DNA of 64,000 nucleotides, taken from the NCBI RefSeq assembly GCF_009720365.1, contig NZ_ML769312.1:868001-932000 (forward strand). The letters run 5' to 3'. The stretch comes from Catellatospora paridis. Lineage in GTDB: Bacteria > Actinomycetota > Actinomycetes > Mycobacteriales > Micromonosporaceae. The notes beneath the pieces are model-generated. The model worked only from the letters and a program-made list of their open reading frames with translations, had not been told where the DNA came from and did no database searches. A program made the translations under genes and the position numbers. Position 1 is the stretch's first letter. Each line of letters starts with the position of its first letter. Shown piece by piece: positions 42,134 through 48,408 of the stretch.

Positions 42134-43369
42134 ATGGTCAACTCCCTGACGGACCTGGCAGCAGAGCGCCCGGCTCTGGCCGCTCTGCTCGTGCAGCCGC
42201 CGCGCCGGGTCGCGGCCGCCGGGGCGTACGCGACGATGCTCGACCTCGTCGCCCGGGGCGTCCTGGCGGTGGACGCGACGGCCGGGACGGTCCAGGCGCC
42301 ACGGCCGGATCCCGCCGGGCTGGCCCCGTTCGAGAAGCACGTCTTCGACGCCGTCGTCGCCCGCGAACCCGGTGGCTCCGGGCCGATCCCGCTCGGTGCG
42401 ATCGACCTCGGCTCCCCCGAGCAGTCCCGACAGTGGCACCAGCGGTTCACCGACCTGCTCGGCGAGGCCGCGACCGCGCGCGGGCTGGTGCGCCCACGGG
42501 CTCCGCTGGGCGTGCGGGTCGCGCTCTGGATCGTGTTCACGGTCCTGTGGGTCGGCGCGATCGCCGTGGTGTGGCAGGCCGGACGCCCTCAGCTGGCCAT
42601 CGGCGTGGTGCTCGTCGCGAGCGTGGTCTCGCTGCCGCTCCGGCTGCTGAAACGGCTGGTCCCGCATGGCCGGGGCGTCCAGTTCGCGACCCGCTACGCC
42701 CGGCTGCGCACCGAGCCCGGCATCGGGCCCGGTGACCCGCGGCTCGCGTACGCCGTGGCCGTCGGGGCGCGCCCGGCCCGACTGGGCGCGTCGCCGTTCG
42801 CCTACGGCAAGCAGGCGTTCGCGTGGTCGCGGCGCGACGGGACGTGGCGGCGGGTCGCGGTCGTCGACGGCCGCGGCTTCGCGTTCGGCTGGTCGCCGTG
42901 GGCGGCGCTCGGGTCGCTGATACCCGCCGCGATGTTCTTCGGGATCTGGCTGCTCCTGCTGCGCATGTTCTCGGCCGACCTGGACGTCCGGCAGGCGGCC
43001 GACCTCTGGCTGGTGCTGCTGCTCACGGCGGGCTGGATGCTCTGGATTCTCGCCGTCGCCGGGCTCGTGCGGATCGGCTGGCGCGGCCTGCACGACGCCG
43101 TCCGCCCGGCCCGGGTCGTCGCCGGACCGGTGATCTGGCTGGAGTCCGACATCGCCGAGGAGAACACGACCTACCGCGTCGCGGTCGACGACGGCGCCGA
43201 CGTCGCCGTGCGCTACCAGATCGCCGCCGCGCTCTACCACCAGCTGCACAAGGACCAGTGGCTGCGGCTGCAGGTCACCCCGAAGCTCGGCCACGTACGC
43301 CGGGCGGAGCTCGTCGACCGCCCACCGGCCCGTGGTGCTATCGCGGACGGCGGCGCAGCAGCCCGGTGA
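42134..43369 (+). CDS. DUF2207-like membrane protein
   Basis: 411 residues from ATG 42134. The N-terminal ~115 residues resemble the cytosolic part of DUF2207 proteins ('RRVAAAGAYATMLDLVARGV', 'PFEKHVFDAVVA'); spans lie at ~130-180 and 265-340 ('GSLIPAAMFFGIWLLLLRMF', 'LWLVLLLTAGWMLWILAVAG'), and the C-terminus 'VIWLESDIAEENTTYRVAV' is cytosolic or extracellular beta-rich. The family call is tentative; function unknown. Its 3' end overlaps the convergent trypsin-like gene by 32 nt. Confidence 0.6.
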   Translation: MVNSLTDLAAERPALAALLVQPPRRVAAAGAYATMLDLVARGVLAVDATAGTVQAPRPDPAGLAPFEKHVFDAVVAREPGGSGPIPLGAIDLGSPEQSRQWHQRFTDLLGEAATARGLVRPRAPLGVRVALWIVFTVLWVGAIAVVWQAGRPQLAIGVVLVASVVSLPLRLLKRLVPHGRGVQFATRYARLRTEPGIGPGDPRLAYAVAVGARPARLGASPFAYGKQAFAWSRRDGTWRRVAVVDGRGFAFGWSPWAALGSLIPAAMFFGIWLLLLRMFSADLDVRQAADLWLVLLLTAGWMLWILAVAGLVRIGWRGLHDAVRPARVVAGPVIWLESDIAEENTTYRVAVDDGADVAVRYQIAAALYHQLHKDQWLRLQVTPKLGHVRRAELVDRPPARGAIADGGAAAR

Positions 43370-44141
43370 CCCTCTCCCACAGCCCGGGGGTTGCGCCGGC
43401 GCCGAGCCGGTCGATCATCTTGCGGATCGTGTCGAAGGTGGCGACGGTCGGGTTGCGGTCGCCGTCGGCGATCAGCCCGATGCACAGCAGCCGGAACTCC
43501 CGCCCGCTGCGATGCTGCGCGAGGAAGACCGGAGCGCCCGTGAACCCTTCGGGCAGCGCGCCCGCCCAGCGCACCACACCGTCCGGGTCGCGGGTGACAC
43601 CTGAGGTGGCGACGGCCAGCGGCCGTTGCTCGCCGGGCGCTCCCGGTTCCGTGGTGACGTGCCCGAGGGCGTACGCCCGATGGGGTTCGCCACTGAGGAC
43701 AAGCAAGTCCTCGGCGCGGGCCGCGACGCCGTCGGCCACCTGGGCCATGGTCCACTGCCAGCCTTTGCGCTCCGCGTGGTCGTGCAGCAGACCCGACGGC
43801 ATGGCAGCCACGTTCGCACGGCGCGACCAGCTCTGGTCGAACTCCAGCACGGCCAGGTAGTCGGCCGCGGCCCCAGCGGGCTCGATCAGTTCGGGTCGCA
43901 GCCGGAACTCGCCCAGCCCGCCGCGGGTCAGCCCCGCGGCGGTCAGCACCCACTCGCGCACCCGATCGCCGTCCGGAGTCGACTCCAGGAGCTCGTTGTA
44001 CAGGAACGCGGTCCCCGCCGGTCCGCCCACCGGCCGGATGGGCAGGGTGCAGCCACCCCAGGTCTTCACGATCATGTCTTCGAGTCGATCTTCCTCGGTC
44101 ACGGCGGCCATCATGCCGTGACCGAGGACGCCTGTGTTCAC
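43338..44141 (-). CDS. Trypsin-like fold protein lacking catalytic His and Ser
   Basis: 267 residues without a signal peptide. The sequence keeps trypsin landmarks: 'GGPAGTAFLYNEL', then 'EWVLTAAGLTRGG', where trypsins read WVLTAAHC (position of the His is Gly 70); 'ADYLAVLEFD' for the Asp strand (Asp 94 kept); and 'LPEGFTGAPVFLAQ' where GDSGGP-like loops carry Ser (Thr 201 here). So only Asp of the triad is retained and the protein is probably a non-catalytic binding or scaffold protein. Cytosolic trypsin-like proteins in actinobacteria often occur in conflict or signalling systems; no partner is visible here. Starts ATG 44114 and 44111 are alternatives. Confidence 0.65.
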   Translation of the reverse strand: MNTGVLGHGMMAAVTEEDRLEDMIVKTWGGCTLPIRPVGGPAGTAFLYNELLESTPDGDRVREWVLTAAGLTRGGLGEFRLRPELIEPAGAAADYLAVLEFDQSWSRRANVAAMPSGLLHDHAERKGWQWTMAQVADGVAARAEDLLVLSGEPHRAYALGHVTTEPGAPGEQRPLAVATSGVTRDPDGVVRWAGALPEGFTGAPVFLAQHRSGREFRLLCIGLIADGDRNPTVATFDTIRKMIDRLGAGATPGLWERVTGLLRRRPR

Positions 44142-44161
44142 CGGGATCCGGGTGCCGCGGG

Positions 44162-45037
44162 TCAGGTCAGGCTGTGCCGGGCGAAGAATTCCGCGATCAG
44201 GGTGGTCGCGTCCACGGGGTGCTCACGGCTGTTCGGCCACTCGTGGGTCATCGTCGGCAGCGTGTACACCACATGCTCGCCACCGTTGGCGCAGGTCGAC
44301 ACGCTGCGCTCGGCCCGCCCGCGGGCGTTGGCGATCGGGGTGACCACCGGCTGGGCACAGCCCGCGGCCTCCTGCCAGGACTGGTTGGTGTTGCTCCAGG
44401 CGGGCGAGAGCATGTCCTGTCCACCCTGGAACGTCACCACGGACACCGGGTTGGCGGCGCCCAGCGGCCCGGTCCAGGCGGCGACGGTGTCCATCCGGCC
44501 GCTGACCGGTGCGATCGCGGCGAAGCGGCCGGGCAGCTCGCGGGCCAGGCGGTAGCTGAACGCCGCCCCCGCCGAGAATCCGGCCACGTAGACCCGCTTG
44601 CGGTCGGCGTGCCAGGTGGACGCGAGGTGATCGACGAGCGCGGCGACGAAACCGACGTCGCCGCTGGTGGGATCGCCGGCGGTGCCCGGGGTCCACGTGC
44701 CGCCCTGCCCCTGCGGGTAGGCGACCAGGAAACCGGCCTTGTCCGCGACCGGGCTCATGCCGCTCTGCCCCGCCGCGCCCGCGCTGTTGCCCGGCTGCCC
44801 GTGCAGCACCAGGACCAGCGGCAGGGACTGCCCCGGTCGGTATCCGGGCGGCGCGTGCAGCGCGTAGTCGCGTTTCACGCCGTCGTGTCCGATCGCCAGG
44901 CTGTGGTCACCCGGTCCGGGCTGGTCCGGCGGCAGGCTGAGGGCCGGGCTCGGACTCGCCGCAGGCGGCGCAGGCGCGGCGGGGCTACAGGCGGTGAGTA
45001 CGGTGACGATGCCGAGCAGGGCGAGGACGCGTTTCAC
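44162..45037 (-). CDS. PHB depolymerase-like esterase lipoprotein (paralogue)
   Basis: 291 residues with a lipoprotein signal: KR, hydrophobic 'VLALLGIVTVLTAC' with lipobox Cys. The alpha/beta-hydrolase domain parallels the 17091 gene: 'PLVLVLHGQPGNSAGAAGQS', 'FLVAYPQGQGGTWTPGTAG', nucleophile 'AGFSAGAAFSYRLARELPGR' (GxSxG), 'AAIAPVSGRMD', and the C-terminal His in 'PTMTHEWPNSREHPVDATTL'. It is divergent from a PadR repressor with two visible operator boxes, so it is probably induced by a PadR ligand. Confidence 0.83.
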   Translation of the reverse strand: MKRVLALLGIVTVLTACSPAAPAPPAASPSPALSLPPDQPGPGDHSLAIGHDGVKRDYALHAPPGYRPGQSLPLVLVLHGQPGNSAGAAGQSGMSPVADKAGFLVAYPQGQGGTWTPGTAGDPTSGDVGFVAALVDHLASTWHADRKRVYVAGFSAGAAFSYRLARELPGRFAAIAPVSGRMDTVAAWTGPLGAANPVSVVTFQGGQDMLSPAWSNTNQSWQEAAGCAQPVVTPIANARGRAERSVSTCANGGEHVVYTLPTMTHEWPNSREHPVDATTLIAEFFARHSLT

Positions 45038-45048
45038 GAGAACCCCCT

Positions 45049-45078
45049 ATGTCAGAGTTGACATGTCAGAAGTTACAT
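45049..45078. promoter_or_regulatory. Two tandem PadR-type operator boxes
   Basis: Two 16-bp boxes, ATGTCAGAGTTGACAT (45049-45064) and ATGTCAGAAGTTACAT (45063-45078), overlap by 2 nt and are each ATGT-N8-ACAT dyads, the PadR consensus. They lie between the start of the esterase gene (45037) and the PadR start (45093), so one repressor could control both genes. Confidence 0.75.
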
Positions 45079-45092
45079 AGTGAGGAGGCCGG

Positions 45093-45701
45093 GTGGCGGG
45101 CATCGAGGGTGACGATTCGGCAACGGTGTCCGGCTCGACGCTGGGCTACGCGCTGCTGTCGCTGCTCACCCGCGGCCCGGCCACCGGCTACCAGCTGACT
45201 CAGCAGGTCAAGGCCCCGCTGGGGCACTTCTGGACGGCCCGGCACAGCCAGATCTACCCCGAGCTGGCCCGCCTGTCCGCGGCGGGCTGGGTCGACTCCG
45301 TCGAGCAGGCGGGGCCGGGCCCCCGGGCGAAGAAGACCTACGCCGTCACCCCGGCCGGGCTGGCCGCCCTGCGCGCCTGGCTCGTCATCCCGCCGACCGC
45401 CCAGCCGCGCAGCGAGATCACGCTCAAGGCGTACGCCGCCACCAGCGCCGACCCCGCCGCCATGGCCGCCCTCTACACCGACCTCGCCGACCGGTCGACC
45501 CGCCTGCTCGCCGAGTACGAACAGGACGCGGCACGCATGCGGGCCGCGGGCCAGGACGATCCGGCCCATCCCCGGTTCGGCAACTACGCCGTGCTCATGA
45601 TGGGCGTCGAGTCGCAGCGCGCCGTCCACCGCTGGGCCCGCTGGCTGGCCTCCTGCCTGCGCACCGGCCGTCCCGTGGCATACGGCGAAGCGGCGGATTG
45701 A
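45093..45701 (+). CDS. PadR family transcriptional regulator
   Basis: 202 residues from GTG 45093 with GAGGAGG upstream. N-terminal winged helix ('LGYALLSLLTRGPATGYQLT', 'FWTARHSQIYPELARLSAAG', 'KTYAVTPAGLAALRAWL') and a C-terminal helical Vir-type dimerisation domain (~100-185). PadR proteins repress detoxification or aromatic-acid genes. It probably represses itself and the divergent esterase through the boxes at 45049-45078. Confidence 0.92.
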   Translation: MAGIEGDDSATVSGSTLGYALLSLLTRGPATGYQLTQQVKAPLGHFWTARHSQIYPELARLSAAGWVDSVEQAGPGPRAKKTYAVTPAGLAALRAWLVIPPTAQPRSEITLKAYAATSADPAAMAALYTDLADRSTRLLAEYEQDAARMRAAGQDDPAHPRFGNYAVLMMGVESQRAVHRWARWLASCLRTGRPVAYGEAAD

Positions 45702-45810
45702 CGGCCCCTCGCCGGGCCCACGCCGGGAGCGGGACAATGATATTGAGTGGCCGGACGGCGCTCGGCTCGGCACACTCTCCGTCGGCACCGAAGACGGGGG
45801 AACCACCGAC

Positions 45811-46998
45811 ATGCCTTTCCAGACCATCAGTGACACCGCTGCTCCGCTGCGGCTGTGGGCCGATCCCGCGACCGTCGACGAGCGCGCCATGGACCAGCTG
45901 CGCAACGTCGCCGCGCTGCCGTGGACGCACGCCGTGGCCGTGATGCCCGACGTGCACGTCGGCATCGGCGCGACGGTCGGCTCGGTCATCGCCATGCGCG
46001 GCGCGGTGGCTCCGGCGGCCGTCGGCGTCGACATCGGCTGCGGCATGACCGCCCAGCTCACCTCGCTGCGGGCCGGGCACCTGCCGGACGACCTGACCAA
46101 GCTGCGCTCGGCCATCGAGAAGGCCGTGCCGGTCGGCATGGGCCTGCACCAGCACTCGGTCGACGTGGACCACCTCAACACCGGCCTGCGCGGCTGGCAC
46201 CGGTTCTGGAGCGACTTCGACGACCTGACGGCCCCGCACGTGCTGCGCCGCAAGGGCCGGGTGATGCAGCAGCTCGGCACCCTCGGCGGCGGCAACCACT
46301 TCATCGAGGTGTGCCTGGACGGCGAGGGCCGGGTCTGGCTCATGCTGCACTCCGGTTCGCGGGGCGTGGGCAACGAGCTGGCCCAGTACCACATCGCCAA
46401 GGCCAAGGACCTGCCGCACAACGCCGACCTGCCGGACCCGGACCTGGCCGTGTTCGTCACGGGCGAGCCGACGATGGACGCCTACCGCCGGGACCTGTTC
46501 TGGGCGCAGGACTACGCCCGGCGCAACCGGGCGGTGATGATGGCGCTGCTGCGCGACGTGGTGCGCAAGCAGTTCAAGAAGGTCGAGTTCGAGCCGGAGA
46601 TCTCCTGCCACCACAACTACGTGGCGGAGGAGCGGCACGACGGTCAGGAGCTGCTGGTCACCCGCAAGGGCGCGATCCGCGCCGGGGCGGGCGACTTCGG
46701 CATCATCCCGGGCTCGATGGGCGCGTCGTCGTTCATCGTGCAGGGACTCGGCTCGGCGCCGGCGCTGCAGTCGGCCTCGCACGGCGCGGGGCGCAAGATG
46801 AGCCGCAACGAGGCGCGCCGCCGCTTCAACACCCGCGACCTGGCCGAGCAGACCAAGGGCGTCGAGTGCCGCAAGGACAACGGCGTGGTCGACGAGATCC
46901 CCGCCGCCTACAAGGACATCGACGAGGTCATGGCCCAGCAGTCCGACCTGGTCACCGTCGTGGCCCGGCTCAAGCAGGTCATCTGCGTCAAGGGCTGA
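45811..46998 (+). CDS. rtcB: RtcB family RNA ligase
   Basis: 395 residues, close to the usual length of RtcB (about 400). RtcB joins RNA 2',3'-cyclic phosphate or 3'-phosphate ends to 5'-OH ends with GTP. Metal and nucleotide residues are present: 'GVDIGCGMTA' (Asp 74, Cys 77), GGNHFIE (His 163), HSGSRG (His 180), CHHNYV (His 267) and the guanylylated His 324 in 'SASHGAGRKMSR'. Shine-Dalgarno GGGGG is upstream of the ATG. No archease is next to it. A four-domain RNA-processing protein starts 1.4 kb further on. Confidence 0.92.
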   Translation: MPFQTISDTAAPLRLWADPATVDERAMDQLRNVAALPWTHAVAVMPDVHVGIGATVGSVIAMRGAVAPAAVGVDIGCGMTAQLTSLRAGHLPDDLTKLRSAIEKAVPVGMGLHQHSVDVDHLNTGLRGWHRFWSDFDDLTAPHVLRRKGRVMQQLGTLGGGNHFIEVCLDGEGRVWLMLHSGSRGVGNELAQYHIAKAKDLPHNADLPDPDLAVFVTGEPTMDAYRRDLFWAQDYARRNRAVMMALLRDVVRKQFKKVEFEPEISCHHNYVAEERHDGQELLVTRKGAIRAGAGDFGIIPGSMGASSFIVQGLGSAPALQSASHGAGRKMSRNEARRRFNTRDLAEQTKGVECRKDNGVVDEIPAAYKDIDEVMAQQSDLVTVVARLKQVICVKG

Positions 46999-47005
46999 GC
47001 CACGG

Positions 47006-47051
47006 GCCGACGGCGTCCGCCGCGCCACCTGGCGGCGCGGACGCCGTCGGC
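47006..47051 (+). terminator. Terminator hairpin after rtcB
   Basis: Arms 47006-47026 and 47031-47051 pair over about 21 bases with two internal mismatches and a 4-nt ACCT loop. It begins 8 nt after the rtcB stop. Confidence 0.75.
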
Positions 47052-47250
47052 GACACGCCCGACCGCCGACGCCACGCCGGGGATCGTTGCGCGGGCAACG
47101 GCGTTCGCGCAGCCACCGGCATGCGGACCCCGCCCGGACCCGGTCGGCGCATCTTGCCATCGCCAAACCGACGCTCCAATATGTACCGCATCCATTGAAC
47201 GCCATGAGATCCTGCGCCACGAGCGCGGGATCGGATGCGAAGGAGACGTC

Positions 47251-48363
47251 ATGCGCCCTGCGCGCTTGCGCCATCTCGTCCTACCAGCCTGCATAGCGGC
47301 CGCCGCCGTGCTCGCCGCGGCCCCGGCCACCGCCCAGATCCCCCAGCAGGCCGCCCCGGCGCAGGCTGTCGCGCCCGCCGGGGTCGCGTCCACCCTGGAC
47401 ACCCTCGCCCGGCAGGTCGCCGCCTCACTGACTGACCCGGCCGCCCGCCGCGCCCTGGTCTCCGCGGTCCGCTCCGGTCCGGTCGACCTGTCCGCATTGC
47501 GCGCCGACACCACCCTCGCCGGCCGCGTACGCACCGCCGACCAGGCCGTGCACGCCGCCAAGGGCCTGCCCGCATCGACCGGCTCCCTGGTCCGGGCCCG
47601 CCTGGCCGACGACAGCATGGCCGCCGCCCTGGCCGCGGGCGCCGTGCCGCTGGTCGCCGCCGCCCCCGGCGACGACGAGGCGGCGGCGATCGTCTCCTAC
47701 GAGCCCGACGGCCGACGTGTGCTGCTCGACCCGGCCCGCGTGCCGACCCGCCCGGTGATCGTCATCGAGGTGGACGTCGCCAAGGCGCTGCCCGCCGGGC
47801 TGGACGTCCTGCGGCAGGCGCTCACCCAGCGCGGCGTCGCCCCCGCGGCGGCATCCGCCGCCCTCGCGAGCGGCGGTTACTGGGCCACCAAGGTGAACGC
47901 GGTCCGGCTGTCCGACGACCAGGAACCCTGGATCAAGGGCGCGGCCGAGGTCTACAGCATCGTCAGCGGCTTCGGGCTCGACGGCCACCCCAAGGTCGAC
48001 GTCGTGCAGATGCCCTACCTGGACTACGACGGCACCACGTACTACCCGAACCAACTGCTGGTGCACTTCTCGGCGTACAAGTACAACCTCGCCGACGTCG
48101 TGATGATGGAGGACGACGGCGACACCAACTACCAGCAGCTCGCCCAGGCCATCGCCGCGGTGCTGCTGACCATCGCCGACGTCGGGGCGTACATCCCGCT
48201 GGTCGACGCGATCCTGTCGGCGATCCCGACGTCCTGGTGGACCGACGACCCCGACTTCGTCGACGCCTGGTACACCCTGTCCACCGGCAGCAGCGGCCAC
48301 CTCAACGGCGCGGGCGCGCACGGGTGGCTGGAGGTCGGCCCGTACTGGGTGGCCCCGCTCTGA
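47251..48363 (+). CDS. Secreted protein, possibly DUF3103-like
   Basis: 370 residues with a Sec signal peptide (RLRHLVLPACIAAAAVLAAA then PATAQ). The mature part contains 'WIKGAAEVYSIVSGFGLDGH' and 'VDVVQMPYLDYDGTTYYPNQ', which recall DUF3103-type proteins, and a C-terminal hydrophobic stretch ('ALAQAIAAVLLTIADVGAYI'-like). No catalytic motif known to me. AAGGAG precedes ATG 47251 by about 6 nt. It sits between rtcB and the RNA-processing gene but is exported, so a functional link is doubtful. Confidence 0.7.
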   Translation: MRPARLRHLVLPACIAAAAVLAAAPATAQIPQQAAPAQAVAPAGVASTLDTLARQVAASLTDPAARRALVSAVRSGPVDLSALRADTTLAGRVRTADQAVHAAKGLPASTGSLVRARLADDSMAAALAAGAVPLVAAAPGDDEAAAIVSYEPDGRRVLLDPARVPTRPVIVIEVDVAKALPAGLDVLRQALTQRGVAPAAASAALASGGYWATKVNAVRLSDDQEPWIKGAAEVYSIVSGFGLDGHPKVDVVQMPYLDYDGTTYYPNQLLVHFSAYKYNLADVVMMEDDGDTNYQQLAQAIAAVLLTIADVGAYIPLVDAILSAIPTSWWTDDPDFVDAWYTLSTGSSGHLNGAGAHGWLEVGPYWVAPL

Positions 48364-48369
48364 TCTGAT

Positions 48370-48406
48370 CCGCCGCGGGCCCGCGAGGCATGCGGGCCCG
48401 CGGCGG
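48370..48406. terminator. Bidirectional GC-rich terminator
   Basis: Perfect 15-bp arms 48370-48384 and 48392-48406 with a 7-nt loop, between the convergent ends of the secreted protein and the RNA-processing gene. Confidence 0.85.
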
Positions 48407-48408
48407 CG

